Source: Poecilobothrus nobilitatus
Taxonomy: Eukaryota; Arthropoda; Insecta; Diptera; Dolichopodidae
Assembly (NCBI GenBank): GCA_947095535.1
Contig: OX352772.1
Location: 112,513,719-112,577,718 of the forward strand
Length of the DNA stretch: 64,000 nt
Direction: 5' to 3'
The position numbers and the translations under genes are program-made. Position 1 is the stretch's first letter. The number at the start of each line of letters is the position of its first letter. Below the pieces are notes generated by a model, which was not told the origin of the DNA, searched no databases, and saw nothing but the letters and a program-made list of their open reading frames with translations. This document shows positions 45,561 to 58,190 of this stretch, piece after piece.

Positions 45561-46082
45561 GTTTCGTGTTTATCGGTTTGCAATTATTTATCTGTTTTCC
45601 AATAAATAATAACAGTTTAACTTTACTTTATCTTTTCGGTTTATTTGATCTTAACTCTATCACATTCAAATTAGAACTCTGTATTTACAGAAATAGGCAA
45701 TATTTATACAAAATTTCTTATATTCTAGAACATTACATGATACTTTATACTTCTCTAGATAGCTTATTACTAATACTAATACAAATATAATGTTATGTTA
45801 ATGTTAATGTAATGTTAATGTTATGTTAATGTTATTATTATTCTTAAAGCTAATATTAGTTATTTCACTTATATTTCTATATCGTTTTAAATTATTCCTA
45901 TTATGTTCTAGATTATTCCTTTTTCAGATTGTTCTATTTACAACAGCTAATATTATTTATTTCACTTATATTTCTATTTAATTCTAGATTATTCTTACTT
46001 TTCCAGATTGTTCTATTTACAACAATATTATTTATTAAATTATTTTTTTTCCACTTATATTCGCATTTTTTCGCATTAATAA
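45561..46082 (-). repeat. 5' LTR of the SAP-gag element, copy 2
   Basis: Counterpart of 20,604-21,125, with TATAAATA at 45,701-45,708 and AATAAA at 45,640-45,645 on the minus strand. Confidence 0.65.
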
Positions 46083-46086
46083 CTAT

Positions 46087-48115
46087 TAATTTTTTTCTTC
46101 TTTCTTAGCATTACAGCCCTCTGTGAGCCAAAGCTTTCTCTCCTATCTTCCTCCATTAAATTCGATCACTGGCTAAAGCCTTATAGTTTCTAATATTCAA
46201 CGTATTTAAATCTGCTTCGACCATTTCCAGTCATCTGCTTTTTGGTTTTCCTCTCGCTCGACTTCTTTGTTCGCGATGCAAGAAAATTCTTTTTAGGACT
46301 GTTTCATTCGGCACGGGGATGATGTGACCCAACCACCTTATTGTCTGCGATTTTACGAACCGAATGACGGTTTTATGTTGTATCAATGTATCGAGTTTGA
46401 AATCTGTTTGAAATCTATAAATAAGCAGTGAATATCTCTTGAGTATTCTTGTGATTTTTCAAAGATTTGACTTAACGCGAAACATTGGTTTATTGAAGAT
46501 TGGTTTTTTCTGAACCCGCATTGATATTCACTTATAATTTTCTCAGCTATTTCAGACATCCTATCATATTCCCGAATATTTTGTACGCCACATTGAGTAG
46601 GACGATGCCTCTATAATTGCCGCAGATTTTCTTATATCCCTCTTTATGTATTGGTAAGACTATACTACCTAACCAAGCTTCAAGTATGAGTTCATGAATT
46701 TGGTAGTGCATGTCATCACCTCCATATTTAATTAGTTCAGCTACAATCGAGTTTTCACCGCTAGCTTTCCCATTTTTCAACTTTGCAATTGCTATTTGGA
46801 TTTCTAATATTGTTGTTTGACTTATTATGTTCTCTGCTGTTTCTAATGGCAGTGTGTTGTTTGCTCCTGTACCTGGTTTGTTTAGGGTTTCCTGAAAGTG
46901 TTTGCGCCATCTTTCTAAGATTTTGTCTTCTTCCATTATCATATTATTATTGATACTATTATTGAACTATTATTGCTTCTAGATTTCGGTCCAATGAATT
47001 CTGTAGCTGTATCCTTAATCACCTCATGTATAAGCTTCCGGTTTTCTGAGGGATTATTGTTCAAATGTTTTCGACTTTACGAGATATACTTTGTTGATAA
47101 ATCAGTTTTGTAGTTTCACTTGTATTAATCTTGTCAGTGTCCCATTTCAGTCTTCTAAAGATGTTTCTATTAGAGTTAATTGTTTATTGTGTTTATTGAT
47201 AAACGTTGTCTAATCTTTATTTTAATCATATGTGATCCGAATCACAGTTGGCACCTCTACATGATTTTTTCATGTCCAAAATTGAAGTCTCATGTCTTTT
47301 GTCTACCAGTACGTGATCAATTTGATTCGCTCATCGTTGGCCTGGTACCTTCCATGTTTGTTTATGAATTCTCTTGTGTTGAAATGAAACACTACTTATC
47401 CATAGATTGTTTTCTGAAGCGAAGCTTATTAGACGCATACAATTTTCACTTGTTTCTGAGTGTAATGATTGCAATCCTGCTATATTTTTAAAGAAATTTT
47501 CTTTCCGAATTTGAGCATTTAAGTCTCCCATCATTATTATGAGATCATGTCTAGATATTTAAACTATATGCTCTGGATATATCATCATAAAAAGCTTCTT
47601 TTATTTGCTCTTCGTTGGTTTCTGTTGGTGCATACACTGATAATAGTGTAATGTTTTGAAACTTGTCTTTTAACTTCATGACGCAAACTTTATAATTTAT
47701 AGTTTCAAAAATAGCACGCTGTCACGTATTTTCTTCACGCACGGGGTCGTTGTTAAGTTAATCGATCGTTTATTCGAGGCTGTATTTGAGTTTCCATAAC
47801 TACTGAAATGGGTTAGATCTGTCAATTCTACGCCCAGCGTTTTATACCTACTGCATGGTGATTTAGCTGCCGCCCATTGTGGGTAGGCGTAGACCATGGA
47901 GCCGCCCATTGTAGATCAAATGCTTCTTAATCTGCCGCACTCGTTTGTTTGCTGAATCGTATTACACCAACTAGATTTGTTACCAGTTCTTTCCTATGGG
48001 TTGCTCAGATTAACAGAGAGTACCACACGAAGGTGAGTTTTGGCGTTGAGTAGTAGAGGCTAGGCTAAAGTAACTGGTACCTATAAGCTATAATCGCATA
48101 CTTCTTCTTCCGCAC
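46087..48115 (-). pseudogene. RTE-like LINE remnant with 5' leader, copy 2
   Basis: Minus-strand LINE as in copy 1 but longer: beyond 47,809 it continues into its 5' leader, with AATTGACAGATCTAACCC and GGTATAAAACGCTGGGCGTAG on the minus strand at 47,810-47,860. A further ~250 bp to about 48,115 is shared, inverted, with 52,262-52,520. RT part at 46,547-46,942, endonuclease part at 47,331-47,534. The 37 bp segment at 46,519-46,556, deleted in copy 1, is kept. Frameshifts and stops elsewhere. Confidence 0.78.
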
Positions 48116-48116
48116 A

Positions 48117-49130
48117 ATATTATTATTTTTAAGTTGCAAAAACTAGGATTCCCCATTTTTTTTTAATTGTTTTCTCTCTATCTTTCCGAACGTAGTTATA
48201 GCGTTCCTTTTAGATTTGTGACATCTTCTGAATTCGATGCTGCGATAGGTGTCTTGGACATCTACTGTTCATTAGTTCCATTAACGATGTATAAAATATC
48301 TAGGGATACTCTTCGATAGCTAGTTTTCATTTCACCTTCATTATACTGATATGCCAAATAAAGTCAACTCTATGTTGGGTTTTATTAAACGTTGGGGAAG
48401 AGAATTTGATGATCCCTGTGTAGTAAAATCTCTTTTAACTTGTTTGGTTAGATCTAACTTGGAATAAGCTTCCCAAGTATGGAGCCCATTTTTTAATATT
48501 CATATAAATAGAATCGAATCAGTTAAAAAAAATTTCTTAGATTTGCTTTACGGTTTCTTCCATGGGAAGATCCTTTAGGATTACCGCCTTATGAACATGG
48601 ACTAAATTTATTACACTTTCATACACTTGAGAAACGTCGTAAAGTATCAGATATAGTGTTCTTAACCGAAATAATTAAAGGTAATATTTTATCTTTTTAA
48701 TTATTTGCTAAACTTCATTTTCCTTCATATTCTAGATTAAGATCAGTAAATATGTTTAACTTATATTTTCATAGAACTAATTATGGCAAACATAAACATA
48801 TTAGGATTATGTCTCTTTATAACATATATAAACCTGATATTAACCTTCCACTAACAAAACAGTCACTTAAAAGTAATCTATATTTGTGTCAATGAAGTTA
48901 TTGAATATACCTTGAGCTGAGGATTCTTAATTGCGTTTATTTTGCTGTAATTTATAGTTTGATTTTTATTTTAATTAATTATAAATTGTAATTTCTTTTT
49001 AATTTTTTCATTTAATAATTATTACTTAGTTATTTTTATTATTGCTGTTTCCATTTTTGTTTAATTTTAGCTTGAAACTAGATAAAGTATTTTTATTGTA
49101 ACTATCTTAATTTAAGCTCGTATTAAATAA
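48117..49130 (+). pseudogene. Jockey-like LINE 3' fragment (plus strand)
   Basis: C-terminal part of a jockey-clade reverse transcriptase. It starts with KLQKLGFPIFF and FRFVTSSEFDAA (RT motif region), then after a deletion that removes the YADD motif reads MLGFIKRWGREFDDP, LVRSNLE, RIESVKKNFLRFALR and LPPYEHGLNLLHFHTL, typical of the thumb/C-terminal region. Stops interrupt it several times. A short 3' UTR ends in an AAATAAATAAAT tail that runs into the (ATT)n tract. The near-identical inverted partner is at 51,250-52,262. Confidence 0.8.
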
Positions 49131-49945
49131 ATAAATGAATAAATAAATTATTATTTAATATTATTATTATATATTTTTATTATTATTATTTATTATTATT
49201 ATGATATATTATTTATTATTATTATTTATTATTCTTATTGATTATTATTATATATTGTTTATTATTATTTATTATTATTATATATTATTTATTATTATTA
49301 TTATATATTATTTATTATTATTTATTATTAGTTATTATTCTAATTTATTCGTATTTATTATTATTTATTATTATTATTTATTATATTTCTAATTATTATT
49401 ATTTATTATCATTTTTTATTATTATTATTTATTATTATTATTATTGATTAATTATTTATTATTAATATTTATTAGAATTTTTATTTATTATTATTATTAT
49501 TATTTATTATTACTATATATTATTATTTATTTTTATTATTTAATATTATTTATTACATTATTTATTATTATTATTTATTATTATATAATTTATTATTATT
49601 ATATTTATTATTGATATAATTTATTATTATTATTATTTATTGTTATTTTTATTTATTATTATTTATTATTATCATTTATTATTGTTGTTATTTTTTACTA
49701 TCATTTATTATCATTTGTTATTATTATTTATTATATCATTTTTTATTATTATTATTATTTATTTGTTATTTATTATTATTTATTAATTATTTATTATAAT
49801 TTTTAATTATTATTTATTATATTATTTTTTATTATTATTATTTATTATTATTATATTATTTATTATTATTATTTATTATTATTTATTATTATTATATATC
49901 ATTATTATTATTTATTACTAGCATTATTTTTTATTATTATTATTT
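49131..49945. repeat. Imperfect (ATT)n microsatellite, ~800 bp
   Basis: Almost pure A/T sequence of TTA/TTAT units with occasional C or G. It starts at the tail of the plus-strand jockey fragment, and a shorter (ATA)n tract lies at the tail of the inverted partner (51,217-51,250). It probably grew from the LINE's TAA-rich 3' tail. Open frames inside encode only Ile/Tyr/Leu and are chance. Confidence 0.9.
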
Positions 49946-50227
49946 ATTAGAGTTAGATTAAAAATAAACTTTATTCATTCTAGTTATATTAGATTATAAT
50001 TCATTTACTTATTTTTAATTTTTTTTTAAAACTGTACATCCATAAGATTAATAATTTTTATACATTCAGTTTAAAATTTAAAAAGAACACAAGTTCTTAC
50101 ATTTACGATGCAACCAACTTATTTATACTCTACAGCTAAAAAATTTAAATTAAATGAATAATCCATAAGTTATTTTAGTTAGGCATTTAATATAAGACAA
50201 AAAAATAAATGCTTTTACAACCTTTGT
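49946..50227. other. AT-rich spacer in the palindrome loop
   Basis: No gene or recognised repeat. Confidence 0.5.
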
Positions 50228-50815
50228 ACAAAATTTCAAGTTTCTATCTTTATTAGATTCGAAGATATGCTTGTGAGGTCTTAGGAAGTGTGTGATGGCA
50301 CCCGGACCACCTCCCCAATTCATTCCAAATTTTAGAGACATTATCAGAACAGGGTAGAATACTCTTATATCAAATTTCAAATTTTTATATTTATTAATTT
50401 CGAAGATATGCTTGTTCGGTCTTGGGAGTTGTGTGGGAGATACTCGAACAACCATTCCAATTCATCTGAAATTTTAGGCAAATCAGGGATTCAGGAAACA
50501 ACACCCTCGTATCAAATTTGCAGTTTCTATTTTTATTAATTTGGAAGATATGCTTGTTCTGTTTTGGGAGTTGTACGCGAACTACCCTAGCAAGCACTCC
50601 AATTCATCTCAAATTTTAGGCAAATAAGGGTTCAGGAAACAGCACCCTCGTATCAAATTTGAAGCTTTTATCTTTATTAATTTCGAAAATATGTTTGTTC
50701 GGTTTTTGGAATTGTGTGGGGGGTAACCGAACAGCTCCTCCAATTCATCTCAAATTTTGGACAAATCAGGGATTTGGGAAACAGCACCCTCGTATCAAAT
50801 TTGAAGTTCTAGTGA
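50228..50815. repeat. 141-bp-period minisatellite
   Basis: The block GAAGATATGCTTGT (or GAAAATATGTTTGT) occurs at 50,261, 50,402, 50,544 and 50,685: spacings of 141, 142 and 141 bp. Each unit has CAATTCAT(C/T)(T/C)CAAATTTTAG and CCTCGTATCAAATTT blocks. About four units. The two minus-strand open frames here simply read the repeat. Confidence 0.9.
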
Positions 50816-51216
50816 ATTAGGAATATGTTATTGCATACTTCGTAATAAGAATCAGTGTTTAATGCCAGAAGAAACATTAATGCCATTTTCCTGTAGTGGG
50901 GTAAGATAAATTAAAGGGCAAAAAAAAGAAAACAAAATGTTTATGAAATCTTTATCCATTTTAAAAAGAGAGAAGAGATATTATGCGAAGCATAGTTGAC
51001 AAAAAAAAATAAAAAACAACAGTTTCAGTATTTATGTATATGTACATAGATAAATTGTTGCATATGTATGTACATAGATAAATTGTTTAAGTTAAAGGTG
51101 ATAGGAAACTCTCAATTTCTCCGTGATCAAAATTTAGAAGCCAAAATTTGACTTTATTAACGAACTTATTTGCATTTCTAGGCAATCGTATTGATTCCGT
51201 TAGCCTATTAAATATA
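50816..51216. other. Spacer in the palindrome loop
   Basis: No gene seen. It contains a short tandem duplication of ATGTACATAGATAAATTGTT (about 51,039-51,090). Confidence 0.5.
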
Positions 51217-52262
51217 TAATAATAATAATAATAATATATAATAATAATATTAAATAATAATTTATTAATACGAGGTTAAATTAAGAAAGTTACAATAAAA
51301 ATACTTTATCTAGTTTCACGCTAAAATTAAACAAAAATGCAAATAACAACAATAAAAATAATTAAGTAAAAATTATTAAATGAAAAAATGAAAAAGAAAT
51401 TACAATTTATAATTAATTAAAATAAAAATCAAACTATAAATTACAGCAAAATAAACGCAATTAAGAATCCTCAGCTCAAGGGATATTCAATAACTTCATT
51501 GACACAAATATAGATTACTTTTAAGTGACTATTTTGTTAGTGGAAGGTTAATATGGGGTTTATATATGTTATAAAGAGACATAATCCTAATATGTTCATG
51601 TTTGCCATAATTAGTTCTATGAAAATGCAAGTTAAACATATTTACTGATCTTAATCTAGAATATGAAGGAAAATGAAATTTAGCAAATAATTAAAAAGAT
51701 AAAATATTACCTTTAATTATTTCGGTTAAGAACACTATATCTGATACTTTACGACGTTTCTCAAGTGTAATAAATTTAGTTTATGTTCATAAAGCGGTAG
51801 CCCTAAAGAATCTTCCCATGGAGCAAATCTAAGAATTTTTTTTTAAATTATTCGATTCTATTTATATGAATATTATAAAATGGTTTCCATACCTGAGAAG
51901 CATATTCCAAGTTAGATCTAACCAAATAAGTAAAAAGAGATTTTATTACATAGGGATCATCAAATTCTCTTGCCTAACGTTTAATAAAACCTAACATAGA
52001 GTTGGCTTTATTCAGCATGTCAGTATAATGAAGGTGAAACTAGCTATCGAAGAGTATCCCTAAATATTTTATAAATCATTAATAGAACTAATGAACACAG
52101 TATATGTCCAAGATGACTACCTTGGGGAACATATGTGGCAGCATCGAATTCAGAAGATGTCGCAAATCTAAAAGATACACTATAACTACGTTCGAAAAGA
52201 CAGCAGTGAATCCAATTAATGAAAAAAATGGGTAATCCTAGTTTTTCCAACTTCAAAATAAT
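51217..52262 (-). pseudogene. Jockey-like LINE 3' fragment (minus strand)
   Basis: Inverted partner of 48,117-49,130, including the same deletion of the YADD region and the same 3' UTR. A 70-codon piece (52,044-52,256) reads KLEKLGLPIFFINWIH, FRFATSSEFDAAT and VPQGSHLG, RT motif B region. It is better preserved at its start than the plus-strand partner, where several of these residues are frameshifted. The tail is a short (ATA)n tract. Confidence 0.8.
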
Positions 52263-52574
52263 AATATTGTGCAGAAGAAGAAGTATGCGATTATAGCTGA
52301 TAGGTACCCTTACTTTAGCCTAGCCTCTACTACTCAACGCCAAAACTCACCTTCATGTGGTACTCCCTGTTAAGCTGAGCAACCCATGGAAAAGAACTGG
52401 TAACAAATCTAGTTGGTATAACACGATTCAGCTAGCAAACGAATGCGGTGGATTAAGAAGCGTTTGATCTACAATAGGCAGCTCCTTGGTCTGTCCCTGG
52501 GCCACGATTGGAGGCAGCTAAATTTATCGATTAGCGGCAGCTAAATTTATCGTCGACCTTTTTATCGACGCCAA
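52263..52574 (+). repeat. RTE LINE 5' leader segment, right arm
   Basis: Inverted copy of about 47,860-48,115 (shared GAAGTATGCGATTATAGCT and CTCTACTACTCAACGCCAAAACTCACC). It contains two direct copies of GGCAGCTAAATTTATCG near 52,503-52,545. It is separated from the rest of the RTE LINE (55,963 onward) by the jockey insertion. Confidence 0.65.
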
Positions 52575-55500
52575 ATCATGCAATTTTAATATACTAGTGA
52601 TTACACCTGGTTGAGCGACTCTATTAAAAATGAAGAAATTCTAGATAACAATTGGTCAATTTATAGAAATGATCGTAACTACCTTTCCACAGGTCTCTCT
52701 AGAGGTGGTGGTGTTCTAATTGCTGTCTATAACGGCTTTTCATGTGAATTAATATGTTCCAACAACTCCTTATCTTTTGAATACATTTTTGTTAAAATTC
52801 TTACTGGTAGTAAAAGTATTTATCTAGGAGTAGTATATTTTCCTCCAAATTCTGATGAATTTTCTTATTACGAATTCTTGGATATATGTAAGTCTGTAAT
52901 TGCTTTAATGGCAGAGGATGATAATATTTTTGTCTTGGGCGATTTTAACCGTCCATCTTTATCTGTTGTGATTGATGAACTAGATAATAAACTACTACCA
53001 GTTAACTTTTTAGATGAAATTGAGTTTAGCATTATAAGTACATTTTATAGAAATGATATACAACAAATAATACAACATCCTAATAGTAATGGTAGATGGT
53101 TAGACCTAGCTTTTTCAAATGCTTATGATGATGTTGTGGTTCATGCTGTCAATGATACAGATAATCTTTTTACCAACTCACTCCATCATAATGCAATATC
53201 AATAGAACTAACTCAAGCTAACCAACAATTTTCGAAGTCCTACAATAATGAAATTGTATATGACTTCCGTAACGCTAATTACGAAGGCATTAACAATGCC
53301 TTATCTAATATAAACTGGTACGAGCTGTTAATGCAGCGAGATTTAGATTTAGTAGTTCTGGATTTTCATACAATTTTATCATCTATAATTGATAATTACA
53401 CACCAAGGATACTAAAAAAAGATAAATTAATGGAACCTTGGCTAGATAGGGAACTCAGATCTTTACGTAATCGTAGAAATAAATTATATAAAATTACTAA
53501 ATCATCAGTTGATCCAAGCTCCGAAACTATTAATGAGTATAAAAAATTGGCTGATGAATTTAAAATAAAATGCATTGCATCGTACGATAATTACGTTCAA
53601 AATATTGGTAACTCCATTTTAAGTAACCCTAGAAAATTTTTTGAATTTGCTAATACAAAACCTAAGTCGTCAGGTTACCCAAACTCAATGTCCTTAGATG
53701 GTAAAGTCTCATCCTGCCCTGATGAAATTTGCAATTTTTTTGCACACCAATTCCAAAACGTGTACCGTCAGTCGCAAACAGGGCATGGAAACGTGAATTT
53801 CCAGACCTTAAATAACACTATTCCTCTCATTCAAAATTTAAACTTATCATTAGAAGATGTTTATTCAGAAATTAGTAGTTTAGATATTAAAAAAGGATCT
53901 GGTCCTGATCTTCTTCCACCTATTTTTTTACATAACTGTATTCATAATTTAACTGTCCCACTTACATTAATTTTTAACAGATGCCTTATGTCAGGTACTT
54001 TCCCACAATTTTGGAAAACCTCATACCTGATTCCGATTCACAAAAAAGGTGACAAAGCATTAATAGACAATTACAGAATTATAGCAATTCAGTCGACTAT
54101 ACCCAAACTATTTGAAAAACTTGTTACTGATAAAATTACACCTATAATAGATCCTTATCTTAATCAAGAACAACATGGTTTTAGAAAAGGTCGTTCAACC
54201 ACCACCAACCTGATGGTTTTCACATCAGATATATTATCTTCTATTGAAAAAGGTCTTCAGCTAGACGCAATATATACAGATTTTAGTAAAGCGTTTGACC
54301 GAATAAATCATGATATACTAAAAGATAAACTGGCAAAGCTAGGATTCAGTGGCTCCATATTAAAATGGATTAAGTCATATGTCACTGAAAGAGTACAATT
54401 TGTTAGATTTCAAGGTACTATATCTAAGCCCATTTCTGTCTACTCTGGGGTACCCCAAGGCAGTTACTTAGGACCACTTTTATTCAATATATATATAAGT
54501 GATCTTTCGAATTTCTTATCAGGCGTTGCCCACCTTAGTTATGCTGATGATCTTAAGTTGTATCATGTAATTAAGAATGATACCGATTGCTGTTTTCTTC
54601 AATCAAAATTGAAGTGCTTAGAAAAATGGTGCTGTGACAACATGCTAGATCTCAACATTAGTAAGTGCTATACTCACAACATTCACGGAAAAGATCCAAA
54701 TTGATGCATAATTATTCCATACAAAACTGCAACCTAGAATGTGTGAATCATATTACAGATTTGGGAATGATTTTGGATAACAAACTGAATTATAATCTTC
54801 ACTATGAATCAATGTTATCAAAAGCTAACAAAATGCTAGGTTTTATCAAAAGAAGAGCAAGACAATTTAACAATATCTGGGTAACAATAACTTTATATTG
54901 CTCACTTGTACGCTCAGTTTTAGAATACGGTAGCATTATCTGGAATTCAGCCTTTCTTATTCATAGTACAAGAATTGAATCAATCCAGAAGCAGTTCCTC
55001 CTCTTTGCTTTAAGACATCTACATAATCCCAGAGACTTTCATAACCTTCCATCATACAATGAGAGGCTGCAGTTAGTCAATTTACTTAGTTTAAGTTCCC
55101 GTAGAATCTTACTATCTAACTGCTTTACATTTGATGTCTTATCCAATAAGATTAACGTCAATTTTATTAAAGATAAAATCAAAGTTAACAATAATGTCAG
55201 GCCCACAAGATATACAAAATTCTTAATTGAAACAACACATAGAACTGAATATGGGAAAAACGAACCCACAAACAGGTGTTGCATATTATTTAATCGATTC
55301 GACAACATTTTCTGTGACACAATTTCAAAAAATGCTTACAAATCTAAATTACACAACATTCTTAAACAATCGTTAAACATTGACATAATTTATTTCTAAA
55401 TGACATAATTTATTAACAATAATATTTCCTTTGTTTTTTTTTTTTTTTTTTTTACATAATTAACTAACTATAAACTCAAAGTAATAAAAATTTAGCATAA

Positions 55501-55962
55501 GTATTATGTGATAAAAAGAAGAAAACAAAAAAAAAAAACCATATTAAAAGCATTGACTCATTTTACATACATAAAATAAAAATAACTTTTGTCTTTATTG
55601 TACCTATCATAATTAATTTAATTTTAACAAAGTACAAAAAATTTATTGTATCATCTTACTTCTTTTTTTTTTAATAGTAAGACTAAGCTAAAGGCATAAC
55701 TTAGCTTCTTTATATTGCTCTGAATGATTCATAATTCATACATTATAATTTTTAAATGTATCTAAAAAAAAAAAAATGTAAAAAAAGAAAAAAAAGAGAG
55801 AAAACAAAAGAAAAAACTAAAAATAAATTGTAATTTTTTTTTGTAGTCTTAAGTCAGCAAAATAATGTACTTTTTTTTTTTGCATTGTATTGTGTAATAT
55901 TAATTTTAAGTTTAACTTTAAGAATTTTTGTAACGACCTTGCTTTGGTTCTAAATAAATAAA
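52575..55962 (+). mobile_element. Jockey-like LINE, nearly intact, 5' truncated
   Basis: Non-LTR retrotransposon. Main frame 52,611-54,704 (697 codons): partial endonuclease lacking its N-terminal catalytic residues (starts at WLSDSIKNEE, has GGGVLIAVY and GDFNRPS), then reverse transcriptase with KGSGPDLLPP, PIHKKGD, motif A TDFSKAFDRINH, motif B GVPQGSYLGP and motif C YADD, with the catalytic aspartates in place. One frameshift at about 54,690 separates the last 244 codons (54,665-55,399; MLGFIKRRARQF, RIESIQKQFLLFALR). The 3' UTR is about 560 bp with long A and T runs and ends in (TAAA)n at 55,950-55,962. It is inserted in the 5' leader of the RTE LINE. It is the best-preserved element in the window and a close relative of the 48-49 and 51-52 kb fragments. 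Confidence 0.88.
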
Positions 55963-58190
55963 TAAATTACCTAGCAGTAGGTATAACATGCTGGGCGTAG
56001 AATTGACAGCTCTCTCCCATTTTAGTAGTTATGGTCTCGAATAAACAAACGATTAACTTGGCCACGACCGCGGCAATGTATTAAGGACTTTGATTTAAAT
56101 GTCGGATCATGGAATGTTAGAACAACGCTGTTACCAGAGCAAATTGCAGAAGTAGTTGATAAGAGTATGAAGTATAACCTTAAAATTGTAGCGCTTCAAG
56201 AATTAAGGTGGAAAGGTCAAGGAGAACTGTGCAAAACAGACTACTCAATATACTTTAGTGGCAACATCAAATCTGCCTTAAATGGCACAGGCTTTTACGT
56301 AGGCAAGAAAATACGTGACAGCGTGCTTTTTTTTGAACCTATAAATTTTAGAGTTTACGTCATGAAGTTAAAAGACAAGTTTCAAAACATTACACTATTA
56401 TCAGTGTATGCACCAACAGAAACTAACGAAGAGCAAATAAGAGAAGCTTTTTATGATGATAGATCCAGAGCATATAGTAAAATATCTAGACATGATCTCA
56501 TAATAATGATAGGAGACTTAAATGCTAAAATTCGGAAAGAAAATTTTGTTAAAAATATAGCAGGATTGCAATCATTACACTCAGAAACAAGTGAAAATTA
56601 TATGCTTCTAATAAGCTTCACTTCAGAAAAAATCTATGGATAACTAGTGTTTCATTTCAACACAAGAGAATTCATAAACAAACATGGAAGGTACCAGGCC
56701 AACGATGAGCGAATCAAATTGATCACGTACTGGTAAACAAAAGACATGCGACTTCAATCTTGAACGTCAAATCATGTAGAGGTGCCAACTGTGATTCGGA
56801 TCACTATATGATTAAAGTAAAGATTAGACAACGTTCATCCACAATAAACTCTAACAGAAACATTTTTAGAAGACTAAAATGGGACACTGTCAAGATTAAT
56901 ACAAATGAAACTACAAAACTGATTTATCAATAAAGTATATCTCGTAAAGTCGAAAACATTTGAACAATAATCCCTCAGAAAACTGGAAGCGAAACATGAG
57001 GTGATTAAGGATATAGCTACAGAATTCATTGGACCGAAATCAAGGAGCAATAATAGATGGTATAACTAAGAATGTAGGCTAATCAATGAGATAAAAAACG
57101 AAGCATGGAAGAAACAATTAGCTTATAACACAAGAAATAATCAATTAGACTGTGAAGATAAAAGAAGAGAGGCAAAAAGTTTATGAAGAAAAAAAAGAAG
57201 ATCTCAGGAACAAAATCCTAGCGTTAGAAGAAAGCTCAAAAAACCACGGAAGACGATTTTATCAAGGGATAAAATACCAAACAACTGCATTCCAGCCAAG
57301 ACTGAATATCTGCAAAACTAAATAAGGGGAAATGATAATGGAAGAAGACAAAATCTTAGAAAGATGGCGCAAACACTTTCAGGAAACCCTAAACAAACCA
57401 GGTACAGGAACAAACAACACACTGCCATTAGAAACAGCAGAGAACATAATAAGTCAAACAACAATAGTAGAAATCCAAATAGCAATTACAAAGTTGAAAA
57501 ATGGGAAAGCTAGCGGTGAAAACTCGATTGTAGCTGAACTAATTAAATATGGAGGAGTTGATATGCACTACAAAATTCATGAACTCATACTTGAATCTTG
57601 GTTAGGTAGTATAATCTTTCCAATACATAAAAAGGGATATAAGAAAATCTGCGGCAATTATAGAGGCATCGTCCTACTCAATGTGGCGTACAAAATATTC
57701 GGGAATATGATAGGATGTCTGAAATAGCTGAGAAAATTATAAGTGAATATCAATGCGGGTTCAGAAAAAACCAATCTTCAATAAACCAATGTTTCGCGTT
57801 AAGTCAAATCTTTGAAAAATCACAAGAATACTCAAGAGATATTCACTGCTTATTTATAGATTTCAAACAGATTTCAAACTCGATACATTGACACAACATA
57901 AGACCATTCGGTTCATAAAGTCGCAGACAATAAGGTGGTTGGGTCACATCATCCCCGTGCCGAATGAAACAGTCCTAAAAAGAATTTTCTTACATCGCGA
58001 ACAAAGAAGTCAAGGCCAAAATCCAAAAACCAAAAAGCAGATGGCTGGAAATGGTCGAAGCAGATTTAAATACGTTGAATATTAGAAACTATAAAGCTTT
58101 AGCCAGTGATCGAATTTAATGGAGGAAGATAGGAGAGACAACTTTGGTTCACAGAGGGCTGTAATGCTAAGAAAGAAGAAGAAGATTAAT
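55963..58190 (+). pseudogene. RTE-like LINE remnant, right arm
   Basis: Plus-strand, longest copy of this LINE. The 5' leader with CAGTAGGTATAACATGCTGGGCG (about 55,975) leads into the endonuclease: SWNVRTTLLPEQIAE, VALQELRWKGQG, SVYAPTETNEEQ, GDLNAKIRKE (56,167-56,643) and, after frameshifts, DCDSDHYMIK near 56,795, so the endonuclease signature residues are visible. The RT part (57,332-57,727) has LKNGKASGENSI, HKKGYKKICGNYRGI and then EYQCGFRKN. The tail motif IRWLGHIIPVPNET is at 57,888-58,085. At least eight stops or frameshifts. It corresponds, inverted, to 46,087-47,860. Confidence 0.82.

Larger units (their letters stand above)
22816..47809. repeat. 25 kb tandem duplication, copy 2 (complete unit)
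   Basis: This is the second direct copy, 24,994 bp long. It starts at the junction with copy 1 and ends where its RTE-like LINE continues into the LINE's own 5' leader (47,810 onward), which copy 1 lacks. A degenerate coding frame on the minus strand runs without a break across 24,938, the place where similarity to window position 1 begins. This shows that 22,816-24,938 belongs to the unit and is simply missing from copy 1 because the window starts there. Copy 2 differs from copy 1 by one extra 287 bp subrepeat (near 26,272-26,558), no SINE at ~35,985, a retained 37 bp segment in the RTE LINE and several small indels. Confidence 0.9.

Noticed and set aside
49201..49447. Hydrophobic Tyr/Ile/Leu open frames
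   Set aside because: Direct translation of (ATT)n.
50150..50597. Repetitive minus-strand proteins of 101 and 67 codons
   Set aside because: They read the 141 bp minisatellite. The period is a multiple of three in most units, which keeps frames open by chance.
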